NCBI GenBank assembly: GCA_965116625.1
Contig: OZ220717.1
Coordinates: 1,736,001-1,800,000, forward strand
Length of the DNA stretch: 64,000 nucleotides
Direction of reading: 5' to 3'
From: VXNE01 sp965116625
GTDB taxonomy: Bacteria > Pseudomonadota > Gammaproteobacteria > Pseudomonadales > Azotimanducaceae
This document shows, piece by piece, positions 18,581 to 26,685 of this stretch (position 1 is its first letter; the number at the start of each line of letters is the position of its first letter). The notes beneath the pieces were generated by a model that ran no database searches, was not told the DNA's origin, and saw nothing but the letters and a program-made list of their open reading frames with translations. Position numbers and translations under genes: made by a program.

Positions 18581-19581
18581 GCGAATCTACCGGCACGGTA
18601 TCCAGAGGCCGTCGATGGCGCGATTACGCCTTCCGCACGGTTACGTGGGTGGTGGCGGCAGCCTGCTTCTACTATGTCTATACACGAATCGCGGCTGCGG
18701 CGGCCGGCGACGGGTTGACGGCAGTCGAGTACCTGGTGCGCTTCTTCGCCGGTGCAGACTGGACGCTGTGGCTCGCCGTGATGATTCCTTACTCCGTGTT
18801 CTTCTTCCTGGTCGATGCGCACGTCACGTGGCGGGTCGTGCGCTGGTTCAACGCTCCGGATCTGAAGTTCGCGAACGTCCTGCCGATCCGCGCCAGCGCC
18901 TACGTGCTTTCCCTGGTCAGCGAGCAGGTCGGCAAGGGGGCGATGTCGCTCTACCTGTTGAAGCGACACCGGGTTGCCGGCTGGGAAGCGCTGTCGAGCA
19001 TGATCTTCCTCGGCCTGCTCGAGATCTACCAGTTGCTGATGTTCTCCGCGGGCGGGGTCCTGCTCGATTTTGGCGTTGTGGTGGAAGCTTCCATGCTGTT
19101 GCCGCTCCACGTCATCCTGCCGGCAGTGTTTGGGCTTGCCTTTGTCTACCTGCCGCTGCACATCGCCTACTTTCGCGGCGCATTGCTCAAGGGATCGACC
19201 TTGCGCGACAAGTCCCTGCTCGTCTCGTTCCGCCGCGCGCGGCCCGTGCACTACCTCCTCACCGTCCTTTTCAAGGCACCGAACCTGCTCGGTGCGGTGG
19301 TCGTGTACACGGTCGCCCTGCAGCTCTTCCAGGTAGAAGTGTCGTTGGGCCAGATGCTGGCATTCCTGCCGGTGATATTCCTCGCGGCGGCGCTACCGCT
19401 GCCGTTCCATGCGGGCGCACTGGTCATCTGGACGGTGCTGTTCCCGGACTACCCCGAAGTGGGGGCATTCAGCCTTGTCATGCACACGTTCTTCGTGCTG
19501 TTCAATGCCTTTATCGGGGTCCTGTTTCTGCCGAGGGCCAACAAGGAGCTGTTCGTCGAAGAGCAGGGCGAAGAAGGATAG
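18577..19581 (+). CDS. Lysylphosphatidylglycerol synthase TM region-like integral membrane protein
   Basis: A 334-residue protein with about eight membrane helices, resembling the flippase-like (UPF0104/DUF2156-less) membrane half of MprF. A conserved-looking stretch is RASAYVLSLVSEQVGKGAMSLYL. There is no soluble lysyl-transferase domain. It starts with GTG, overlapping the MFS stop by four bases. It sits convergent to a phospholipid-headgroup enzyme, which is compatible with a role in lipid handling, but that is inference. Confidence 0.65.
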   Translation: MSESTGTVSRGRRWRDYAFRTVTWVVAAACFYYVYTRIAAAAAGDGLTAVEYLVRFFAGADWTLWLAVMIPYSVFFFLVDAHVTWRVVRWFNAPDLKFANVLPIRASAYVLSLVSEQVGKGAMSLYLLKRHRVAGWEALSSMIFLGLLEIYQLLMFSAGGVLLDFGVVVEASMLLPLHVILPAVFGLAFVYLPLHIAYFRGALLKGSTLRDKSLLVSFRRARPVHYLLTVLFKAPNLLGAVVVYTVALQLFQVEVSLGQMLAFLPVIFLAAALPLPFHAGALVIWTVLFPDYPEVGAFSLVMHTFFVLFNAFIGVLFLPRANKELFVEEQGEEG

Positions 19582-19603
19582 CCCGGGGCAAGGCTGCGAC
19601 GAC

Positions 19604-20167
19604 TCACCGGCCGTTGCCGCGCAGGTGCCGCCTCTTGGCGATGAGTGCCCACAGGCGGTCGATCATGGACACGGTCGTCGTGGCCACCAACATCCACCCG
19701 AGTCCATAGAGCAAGGGATCCGACGGCCAGGACCAGCCGAGGAGATTCCGCATGATTGGCGTCCCCGCCAGCACGAAGTAGGCGATGCCGTTGCCGCGTC
19801 CGATCCGACTCGCGCGCAGCTCCTGTCCAGAGAGAAAGTGGCTGTCGGCGACGTACTGCGCAAATGCCGCTGCAATTAGGAACGGCAGCAGGATCGGATA
19901 GAGGCCCGCCCATGCGAACGCGCCGAGCACCGCAACGCAGAACAGCGCGTCGGCCGAATGGTCGACCATGCCGCCTACCCGGGACGCTTCACCGCGTCTC
20001 CTCGCCAGAGGTCCGTCGACGAAGTCCGTCGCGACGGCGAACAGAAACGCCGCCGCGGCGATGCCCCAGTTCGAAACCGCGACCGCGAAGACGCATGGCA
20101 AGGCCGCCAGGAGCCGCGTTGCGCTGAGTCCGTTCGCGGGCGTGTAGATCGTTTCTCTCGCCGCCAT
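19604..20167 (-). CDS. CDP-alcohol phosphatidyltransferase
   Basis: A 187-residue membrane enzyme with the complete family motif D-x2-DG-x2-AR-x8-G-x3-D-x3-D, seen as DFVDGPLARR ... GGMVDHSAD (about residues 42-65). It joins a CDP-linked lipid to an alcohol acceptor to make a phospholipid. About six hydrophobic segments are present. The exact alcohol (glycerol phosphate, inositol phosphate, other) cannot be told. It is convergent with the LPG-synthase-like gene. Confidence 0.88.
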   Translation of the reverse strand: MAARETIYTPANGLSATRLLAALPCVFAVAVSNWGIAAAAFLFAVATDFVDGPLARRRGEASRVGGMVDHSADALFCVAVLGAFAWAGLYPILLPFLIAAAFAQYVADSHFLSGQELRASRIGRGNGIAYFVLAGTPIMRNLLGWSWPSDPLLYGLGWMLVATTTVSMIDRLWALIAKRRHLRGNGR

Positions 20168-20697
20168 CTCACACTGGTCGTTTTGCCTGTTTATACCTTC
20201 CTTTGGGGCCCGGGGCGCGGCCGGGTGTCCCTGGACCTCGTTTCCTTAAGACCTCTTTTTCTCGTGCATGTCCCGAAATCTGCTCATCGCGCCCAGCGTT
20301 GCCGGTGGCACGGTGATCGCCTGTCCCTGCCCAGCGTGCCTATACCTGTCCCTATCGCGAACACCTGTCCCTTTGCCTATGCCTGTCCCTAAGCCCTCCT
20401 CTTATGCCTGTCCCTAAGTCCTTCCTGTCCCAAAGCCCTCCGGTCGCTTATGCCTGTCCCAAAGCCCTCTTGTGCCTGTCCCTATAAGCCCACCTATGCC
20501 TGTCCCAAAGCCCTCCTCATGCCTGTCCCTAAGCCCATCTCCTGTCCCTTTTGCCTATGCCTGTCCCAAAGCGTGCCCATGTGTGGACCTATGCCTGTCC
20601 CTAAGCCCTCCAAGACGTGCCGCCTATGCCTGTCCCTTTTGCCCTAAGCCCTCGATGAGATGCCTGTCCTTGAGCGTGGGTGTCCCTGAACCTTGGT
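20168..20697. repeat. Degenerate array of CCTGTCCC(T/A)AAG units
   Basis: A 530-bp gap without a gene. From about 20319 to 20690 it holds around 15 copies of CCTGTCCC followed by TAAG, AAAG or TTTT, and often GCCCTCC. They are spaced irregularly (about 17-36 bp), all in one orientation. The left part (20168-20318) shows nothing recognisable. The repeats are AT-poor, lack unique equal-length spacers and end about 10 bp before the next start codon. The core is shared, reverse-complemented, with the array at 43.9 kb. Confidence 0.85.
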
Positions 20698-20709
20698 ATG
20701 GTTGCGGGC

Positions 20710-21600
20710 ATGTTCGAACGCGTGCTCATTACCGGGGCCAACGGGAATCTCGGCCGTCGGCTGATTGCCCGGTTGAGTGGGATTTGCGACATCGTCGCGG
20801 CGGTACGGTCCGTTCGCGCCGCGGCGATGCTTGAGGGCAGTGGGGTGGATGTTCGCCTCGTTGACTATGGCGATGGGGACACCCTGGCGTTGGCGGCCGC
20901 AGGCTGCGAAGCGGCAGTGCACCTCACCGGCATCATCCGGGAAACGGCGGCGAACCGTTACGTGGATGCCCACGAAGGAACCGCGCGAGCACTCGGCCGC
21001 CTGGCCGGCATTCGCCGCATCGTCTATTTGAGCGTTGTCGGCGCGGTCCCGGATTCTCCGAACGCATGCCTCGCCTCCAAGGCGGCGGCTGAGTCCCTGT
21101 TGTTGTCGGGACGTGCGACAGCGTGCGTGTTGCGTGTCCCGATGGTGCTGGGGGAGGGCGACTACGCGTCCCTGGCGCTGGGCAGGCGCGCTTCAGGACC
21201 GCTGAGCTTCACTTTCCGGGCAGACAGCTTCGAGCAGCCGGTCTACGCGGGGGACGTCGTCGATGCCATTGCGGCCCTGCTCGAACGTGCTGATGCGCCC
21301 GAAGTCGTCGAGTTGGCGGGTCCGGAACGCATCACGCGCCGGGAACTCACCCGCCGCGCGGGCGGGGTGCTGGGTCGCCGTGCGTTGCTGGTTTCGCTAC
21401 CTATCGCGGCCGGCCGCCTGCTGGCCACCCTGTTCGAGACTCTGTCTCCCAATCCGCCAGTGACGAGAGCCATGCTCGGTGTACTTGATCACGACGACGA
21501 TGTCGACGTGGCTCCCGCCTGCAGGGACCTTGGCCTCGAACTGACCGGCTTGGACGAAACACTGCGGCGATGCCTGGCGCCATCGCACTCAGGTCCCTGA
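20710..21600 (+). CDS. NmrA-like / atypical SDR NAD(P)-binding protein
   Basis: A 296-residue extended SDR. It opens MFERVLITGANGNLGRRLIA (dinucleotide motif TGANGNLG) and continues HLTGIIRE and RIVYLSVVGAV. There is no standard YxxxK pair, as in NmrA-type proteins. An in-frame ATG at 20698 is an alternative start. The gene begins immediately after the CTGTCCC array, whose last unit lies inside its likely leader. Function is unassigned; related proteins act as redox sensors or epimerase-like enzymes. Confidence 0.8.
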   Translation: MFERVLITGANGNLGRRLIARLSGICDIVAAVRSVRAAAMLEGSGVDVRLVDYGDGDTLALAAAGCEAAVHLTGIIRETAANRYVDAHEGTARALGRLAGIRRIVYLSVVGAVPDSPNACLASKAAAESLLLSGRATACVLRVPMVLGEGDYASLALGRRASGPLSFTFRADSFEQPVYAGDVVDAIAALLERADAPEVVELAGPERITRRELTRRAGGVLGRRALLVSLPIAAGRLLATLFETLSPNPPVTRAMLGVLDHDDDVDVAPACRDLGLELTGLDETLRRCLAPSHSGP

Positions 21601-21610
21601 CGCCGTTCTG

Positions 21611-22654
21611 TCAGGGCGCGATCCCCGGCGGTCCCTGCGCCGCGCGCCTCGGGTCCAGCGCGTCCCGCACCGCTTCGCCGATGAAGATCAGCAGGCAGAG
21701 CATCAACGCGAGGGTGAAGAAGCCGGTCAGGCCAAGCCAGGGGGCGTGCAGGTTGGCCTTGCCCTGCTGAAGCAGTTCGCCCAGGGACGGAGAGCCTGCG
21801 GGCAGACCGAAGCCGAGAAAGTCCAGCGCGGTGAGCGTCGTCACGGCGCCGCAGAGTATGAAGGGAAGGAACGTGAGCGCGGCGACCATGGCGTTTGGCA
21901 ACACGTGGCGCCGCATGATGGTCAGGTCGGAAACCCCGAGACTGCGTGCGGCGATGACGTAGTCAAAGTTGCGGGTGCGCAGGAACTCGGCGCGCACGAC
22001 GGAAACCAGGGCCATCCAGCTGAACATGATGAGGATGACGAGCAGCGAAAACACGTTTGGCTCGAACACGCTGGCCAGGATGATCAGCACCAGCAGAATC
22101 GGGAGTCCGGCCCATATCTCCACGAGCCGCTGCCCGATCAGGTCGACGAGGCCGCCGAAGTAACCTTGAACCGCGCCCACGCAGACGCCGATCACGGAGG
22201 CCAGGGCGGTGAGGACGATGCCGAAGGTCACCGACAGGCGGAAGCCGTAGATGAGCCGCGCGAGCACGTCCTTCGCGCTGTCGTCCGTTCCGAGCCAGTG
22301 CCGCCGGGACGGCGCGGCCGGAGCGGGGCTCTCGATGTCCAGGTCGATGGTGTCGTAGCTGTAAGGGATGATCGGGTCGACCGTCCAGCCTCCCGCGGCT
22401 TCGATGAGATCGGCCACGTAGGGGTCGGTGTAATCTGCCTCGATGGGCAGTTCGCCGCCCAGTTCCTGTTCCGTGGGCGGCCTGATGACCGGCGCATACA
22501 GTTCGCCGTTCATCCAGAGAACGACGGGCTTGTCGTTTGCGATGAACTCCGCGAAGAGCGACGTGACGAATAACGCGGCAAACGTCCAGAGGGCGTACCA
22601 GCCGCGGCGGTTCGCCTTGAAGTTCGCCCAGCGGCGCCGGGTGATCGGACTCAT
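21611..22654 (-). CDS. yejE: ABC transporter permease (YejE-like)
   Basis: A 347-residue oligopeptide-type permease. The N-terminal FKANRRGWYALWTFAALFVTSL helix is followed by a long periplasmic loop with GELPIEADYTDPYV, typical of YejE. The ABC-interacting EAA loop is seen in AARSLGVSDLTIMRRHVLPN. The frame is open upstream to 23326, but the ATG at 22654 overlaps the TGA of the yejB-like gene, giving normal coupling. It takes up peptides (microcin C in E. coli). The ATPase and binding protein are not in the window. Confidence 0.9.
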   Translation of the reverse strand: MSPITRRRWANFKANRRGWYALWTFAALFVTSLFAEFIANDKPVVLWMNGELYAPVIRPPTEQELGGELPIEADYTDPYVADLIEAAGGWTVDPIIPYSYDTIDLDIESPAPAAPSRRHWLGTDDSAKDVLARLIYGFRLSVTFGIVLTALASVIGVCVGAVQGYFGGLVDLIGQRLVEIWAGLPILLVLIILASVFEPNVFSLLVILIMFSWMALVSVVRAEFLRTRNFDYVIAARSLGVSDLTIMRRHVLPNAMVAALTFLPFILCGAVTTLTALDFLGFGLPAGSPSLGELLQQGKANLHAPWLGLTGFFTLALMLCLLIFIGEAVRDALDPRRAAQGPPGIAP

Positions 22655-23739
22655 TCGCGCGTCTCGAAGTCGATGCGGGGGTCCACGAGGACATAGGTCA
22701 GATCGCCCACCAGGTGCATGACGAGGCCGATGAGCGTGAACATGTAGAGCGTTCCGAAGAGGATCGGATAGTCGCGCTTGACGACGGCCTCGTAGCTCAG
22801 GAGGCCCAGCCCGTCGAGCGAGAAGATCACCTCGATCAGGAGCGAGCCGGTAAACAGGATGCCGACGAACGCGGCGGGGAAACCGGCGATGACGATGAGC
22901 ATTGCATTGCGGAATACATGGCCATAGAGCACGCGGCGCTCCGTCAGGCCCTTGGCCCGCGCCGTGATCACGAACTGCTTGCTCACTTCCTCGAGAAAGG
23001 AGTTCTTGGTCAGCATGGTCAGCGTGGCGAAGCCGCCGATGGTCAGGGCACTGACGGGCAGCACCAGGTGCCAGAGGTAGTCCGCGATCTTCTGCGGCCA
23101 CGGCAGGTCGCGCCAGTTCTCGGAGACGAGTCCCCGCAACGGGAACAGGTCGAAATAGTTGCCGCCGGCAAAGAGCACGAGCAGCAGTATCGCGAACAGG
23201 AACCCCGGAATGGCGTAGCCGACGAAGATGACCGTGCTGGTCCAGATGTCGAAGCGGGAGCCGTCCCGCACCGCTTTTGCGACTCCGAGCGGAATCGATA
23301 TGGAATAGATCGCGATCATCGACCACAGCCCGAGCGATATCGAGACGGGCAGCCGCTCCAGGACGAGTTCGAGCACGGGACGGTCCTGGAAGTAGCTTGC
23401 CCCGAAATCGAACTGCAGGTAGTTCCAGAGCATCTCCAGGAATCGCTCGTACGCCGGCTTGTCGAAGCCGAACTGGCGTTCGAGGTCGGCGATCAACTCC
23501 GGGTCCAGGCCGTAGGTGGAAGGCGTCTGGCCGATATCCAGGGTCAGGTCGCCCGTCCCGGAATCGGCCCCTCCCCCGCTGATGGAAGTGGTCGTGGACA
23601 TCGGACCCGCCGTCACGGCGGCGACGATCTGGTCGATAGGCCCGCCGGGCGCGAACTGCACGATGACGAAGTTGATCAGGATGATGCCGAAGAGCGTCGG
23701 CACCACGAGCAACAGCCTGCGCAGGATGTAGCGACCCAT
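22651..23739 (-). CDS. yejB: ABC transporter permease (YejB-like)
   Basis: A 362-residue permease beginning MGRYILRRLLLVVPTLFGII, the canonical DppB/YejB start, with the long loop containing FGFDKPAYERFLEMLWNYL and SYFQDRPVLELVLERLPVS. The EAA motif lies in ITARAKGLTERRVLYGHVFRNA. Six membrane segments. Coupled to yejE by a four-base overlap. An orphan antitoxin gene lies 42 bp upstream of its start. Confidence 0.92.
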   Translation of the reverse strand: MGRYILRRLLLVVPTLFGIILINFVIVQFAPGGPIDQIVAAVTAGPMSTTTSISGGGADSGTGDLTLDIGQTPSTYGLDPELIADLERQFGFDKPAYERFLEMLWNYLQFDFGASYFQDRPVLELVLERLPVSISLGLWSMIAIYSISIPLGVAKAVRDGSRFDIWTSTVIFVGYAIPGFLFAILLLVLFAGGNYFDLFPLRGLVSENWRDLPWPQKIADYLWHLVLPVSALTIGGFATLTMLTKNSFLEEVSKQFVITARAKGLTERRVLYGHVFRNAMLIVIAGFPAAFVGILFTGSLLIEVIFSLDGLGLLSYEAVVKRDYPILFGTLYMFTLIGLVMHLVGDLTYVLVDPRIDFETRE

Positions 23740-23781
23740 GCTATGTGTGGTCAGTACCGGGCCACCAGCAGCCGTGTATGG

Positions 23782-24021
23782 TCAGCCGCTGCGGCGGCTA
23801 TCGCTGCGCCGTTGCTGTCGAACCCACTTCGCGGGGTCGGTACTCCAGTCATGGCCGGTGTCCGCCAACTGCGCCAAGGCGGCTTCGATGTCGTCCCAGC
23901 GCCTTTCGTCCGCAAGACCGCGCCGGATCAGTTCCGAGATGAAGGCGCTTCGACAGCGGGCTCCAACTCGCTGGTCGAGTTCGGCAATCAGCGCATCCGG
24001 CAAAGTTACACGTATTCGCAT
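23782..24021 (-). CDS. Ribbon-helix-helix antitoxin, apparently orphan
   Basis: A 79-residue CopG-like protein: MRIRVTLPDALIAELDQRVG, then RSAFISELIRRGLADERRWD and a Trp-containing tail (HDWSTDPAKWVRQQRR) that resembles the toxin-binding end of VapB proteins. No toxin gene follows: only 42 bp separate it from yejB. A PIN-like C-terminal remnant may overlap its end (see findings). Immediately upstream lies the 295-bp inverted-repeat element, so its promoter may be within or altered by that element. Confidence 0.72.
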   Translation of the reverse strand: MRIRVTLPDALIAELDQRVGARCRSAFISELIRRGLADERRWDDIEAALAQLADTGHDWSTDPAKWVRQQRRSDSRRSG

Positions 24022-24030
24022 GGGTCAACT

Positions 24031-24325
24031 CTAGCCCGCATATCTCACCAAGGGCCGCGATGATCGCGCAGGATTTTTTTCGTGTGCGCGTGCTCGGAGC
24101 CCTCAGCCGGGGAGCGCGAGGGGGAAACCCCTCGCAAGAAAAGAACCGGAAGCATAGCCGTCGCTTATGGTGCAGCGAGCACGTGCGCGCACACGGAAAA
24201 AAGACCAGCGAGGGCGCGGCAGCGCGGTCTGTTACCTGTCCAAACGTCGAAAACTGAAGATACCTCATTGAAATACAATGACCTTTGCTGATTCAACAAG
24301 CGCCTTGGTGAGATATGCGGGCTAG
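24031..24325. mobile_element. 295-bp MITE-like element with 23-bp perfect terminal inverted repeats
   Basis: The left end (24031-24053) and right end (24303-24325) are exact reverse complements over 23 bp; the inner 20 bp of the left end read GCCCGCATATCTCACCAAGG. No transposase is encoded between them. The interior has an AT-richer right part and a half copy of the dispersed palindromic element (24096-24144). A similar end occurs alone at about 58340. The size and structure fit a non-autonomous element, probably mobilised by a related transposase elsewhere. Confidence 0.75.
24096..24144 (+). repeat. Dispersed palindromic element, half copy E
   Basis: The left half of the element only: GGAGCCCTCAGCCGGGG, then the hairpin GCGAGGGG-GAAA-CCCCTCGC and AAGAAAAG. 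The conserved right half (GACCGCTGACGCG and onward) is missing. Nested inside the 295-bp inverted-repeat element. Confidence 0.75.
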
Positions 24326-24452
24326 TGCACGCGCGCGGCAGGGACCGGCCCTTTCATAGACAATGAATGCCAGGCGGATGAATCGACTACGATCTGATTG
24401 CCGTCTTCCCGCCGGGTGCCTTGCTTGGCGCTTGCATGCCGTTCTGTGGCCT
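24326..24452. other. Gap, nothing recognised
   Basis: A 127-bp region between the inverted-repeat element and the end of the Gfo/Idh oxidoreductase gene. No gene, terminator or repeat is apparent. Confidence 0.4.
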
Positions 24453-25601
24453 CTAGAGATCGTCCAGGTCCACCGGCTGGCCCGTCCTGGACGACTCGTA
24501 GATACCCATGATGATCTTCATCGTCCCGATGTTGTCACGGCCGCTGCTTATGGGCTCCGCGCCCGACTGGCAGCAGTCAGCGAAGTGAAGGATCTCGTTG
24601 ATGAAGTAATTGGGGCTGGGCAGGTCGATGTCGCTCGTGTCAAGCACCTTGAACGGCGGCTCGGCGAAATACATCTTTCTCCGATCTTCCATGTTGCTCG
24701 GATCGAGATCGGGAAGGTCCTCGTTCAGCGCAACCATGATATGGCCGAAGTGCCGAAACGGCGTGGCGCCACTTATTTCGACTTCCCGCTGCTCCCTCGT
24801 CGGTGTGCTTGCGTAGAACACGCCTTGATCCCCGAAGATCGTGTAGGTCCGTCCGTGGGGCACGATCGCATTGCCCTTGGCCCAGACTTCGCCGACGGCG
24901 CCGCTCTCGAACTCGAGGGTTGCGGACACCAGGTCTTCGGCGCCATGGACCATGTGTTCCTGCAGCGACTTGCAGACCCCACTGACCCGTTTGACGTTGC
25001 CGGCGTAGTAGCGCAACAGATCGATGTGATGGACCTGTTCGGACATCATCATGCCGCCCCCGGACCGCCTTGCGTCCTGCATCCAGCGCTCACCCTGCCG
25101 CCGCCGGCGACGGCGTCCCCGCATCCCTCCACCGAAGAGCTCGGTGCGGACGGCCTCGACCGTGCCCAGCTTGCCTTCGTCCAGCAGGCGTTTCGCGGCC
25201 CGGGCTTCCGGCGCGTACCGCAGGTGCTGGGCAACCATCAGGGTCGTACCCGCCTTTTCGGCGGCTGCAATCATGTCCCGGCACTCCTGCACGGAAATCG
25301 CCATGGGTTTCTCGACGATGACATGCTTGCCGGCTTCGGCGGCGGCGATCGCCAGCGGCGCATGGCTGTTGTGCGTGGTGCAGATGTCGACGGCCTCGAT
25401 GTCGGCGTCGCGCAGCATTTCGTTTATGTCCAGGTAGACGGCGTCGATGCCGGCCTTTTTCGCAAGTTCCTGGGCGAGAGGTTCGACGAGGTCACAAACG
25501 GCGTTCAGTTGCACCCGGTCGGGACGTTCAAGGTAAGCGGGCAGATGCGCGCGGGTAATGCCGCCGGCCCCGACGATGCCGACTTTGAGTGGATTGGACA
25601 T
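24453..25601 (-). CDS. Gfo/Idh/MocA family oxidoreductase
   Basis: A 382-residue NAD(P)-dependent sugar-type dehydrogenase. The Rossmann motif is VGIVGAGGITRAHLPAY, and the family EKP motif lies in GKHVIVEKPMAISVQE. The C-terminal half carries EQVHHIDLLRYYAGNVKRV, the family's substrate-domain histidine region. An Arg-rich insertion (GGGMRGRRRRRRQGERW, near residue 160) is unusual. The ATG at 25601 fits the fold start. Divergent from the ThuA-like gene with overlapping upstream frames; the two commonly co-occur in sugar catabolism. Confidence 0.9.
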   Translation of the reverse strand: MSNPLKVGIVGAGGITRAHLPAYLERPDRVQLNAVCDLVEPLAQELAKKAGIDAVYLDINEMLRDADIEAVDICTTHNSHAPLAIAAAEAGKHVIVEKPMAISVQECRDMIAAAEKAGTTLMVAQHLRYAPEARAAKRLLDEGKLGTVEAVRTELFGGGMRGRRRRRRQGERWMQDARRSGGGMMMSEQVHHIDLLRYYAGNVKRVSGVCKSLQEHMVHGAEDLVSATLEFESGAVGEVWAKGNAIVPHGRTYTIFGDQGVFYASTPTREQREVEISGATPFRHFGHIMVALNEDLPDLDPSNMEDRRKMYFAEPPFKVLDTSDIDLPSPNYFINEILHFADCCQSGAEPISSGRDNIGTMKIIMGIYESSRTGQPVDLDDL

Positions 25602-25774
25602 GGTTATCTTGATCCCCGAACGGGCTCCTTGTGGGTGATGATGGGCTAGAGAATAACCGATCACGGCGGGTCGAGACCCAGGCGGGCGGCGTGTCCGGAC
25701 GAACGCAGGTGTTAGTATCCCTTCCGTGGCGGTTCGTTCCCGATCCCGCCGAATACCCTACCGGGAGGGCACCC

Positions 25775-26638
25775 ATGAAAGCACTTCTCATCAACGGCCA
25801 GAGCCACCATGGCTGGCTGGCAAGCAGTCCACTCGTGAAGAAGATCCTGGAACAGACGGGCCTGTTCAGCGTGGATGTCATGACCAGGGGCCCGAAGGGC
25901 AGCGACATGACGGGTTTCCGGCCCGAGTTTGACGGGTATGACTTGGTGGTGCTCGACGATGGCGGCGACCCATGGTCGGGGCCCACCAACGATGCCTTTC
26001 TCGAATACATCAGCGCGGGTGGCGGCCTCGCTCTCTTCCACCACTCGTGCCAACTGTTTCCCCAATGGCCGGAGTTCAACGAAATCATGGGCGTGGGCGG
26101 TTGGGGCCGGCGAACCGAAAAGGCGGGTCCGCGGCTCTACTGGCGCGACGGCACGGTTGTGCGGGACCATGGTCCGGGCAACGCCGGCGATCATATCGAC
26201 TGGCTGGAGAATCAGATCGATACCCGCGAACCGGACCATCCCATCACGAGGGGTCTGCCGGAGAAGTGGCTTCACACCAGCGATGAGCTCTACTTCAACC
26301 TTCGCGGTCCGGGGAAGAACGTCGACGTGATCGCAACGGCCTACGTCGACCCCAAGGTGGAAAGCCATTCGGGTTACGGCAGCGGCGAACACGAGCCCGT
26401 GCTGATGGCCATCCAATACGAAAAGGGCCGGTGTTTCCATACCACGCTTGGCCACGTGGACGGCGGCGTGACGGCCGACCATCGACCGGTCGCCATGGAG
26501 TGCGTGGGCTTTATCGCGACGTTCCAGCGAGGCTGCGAGTGGGCTGCGAGCGGCGACATGACGCAGGCCGTGCCCGCGGACTTCCCGACGGAGAACGCGA
26601 CGAGCACCCGTGCGGGATGCGAGGCGCCTTCGAGCTAG
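25775..26638 (+). CDS. ThuA-like domain protein
   Basis: A 287-residue class-I glutamine-amidotransferase-like protein of the ThuA family: MKALLINGQSHHGWLASSPL, YDLVVLDDGG, then ISAGGGLALFHHSCQLFPQW and the C-terminal GRCFHTTLGHVDGG. The start at 25775 has GGGAGG 8 bp upstream. ThuA proteins act in trehalose and sugar-derivative utilisation with Gfo/Idh oxidoreductases. The adjacent divergent oxidoreductase supports a shared pathway; the chemistry is not established here. Confidence 0.82.
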   Translation: MKALLINGQSHHGWLASSPLVKKILEQTGLFSVDVMTRGPKGSDMTGFRPEFDGYDLVVLDDGGDPWSGPTNDAFLEYISAGGGLALFHHSCQLFPQWPEFNEIMGVGGWGRRTEKAGPRLYWRDGTVVRDHGPGNAGDHIDWLENQIDTREPDHPITRGLPEKWLHTSDELYFNLRGPGKNVDVIATAYVDPKVESHSGYGSGEHEPVLMAIQYEKGRCFHTTLGHVDGGVTADHRPVAMECVGFIATFQRGCEWAASGDMTQAVPADFPTENATSTRAGCEAPSS

Positions 26639-26685
26639 TGTCGCAAGTCGGCCGGTCTTGCTGGAGTTGACTGACGCGGCGCGAT

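Noticed and set aside
20450..20834. Proline/cysteine-rich open frames in the CCTGTCCC array
   Set aside because: Same artefact; overlapping frames of a repeat, with no family similarity.
22655..23326. Extended YejE start
   Set aside because: The extra residues lie antisense to family expectations and overlap yejB; the ATGA junction at 22654 is standard.
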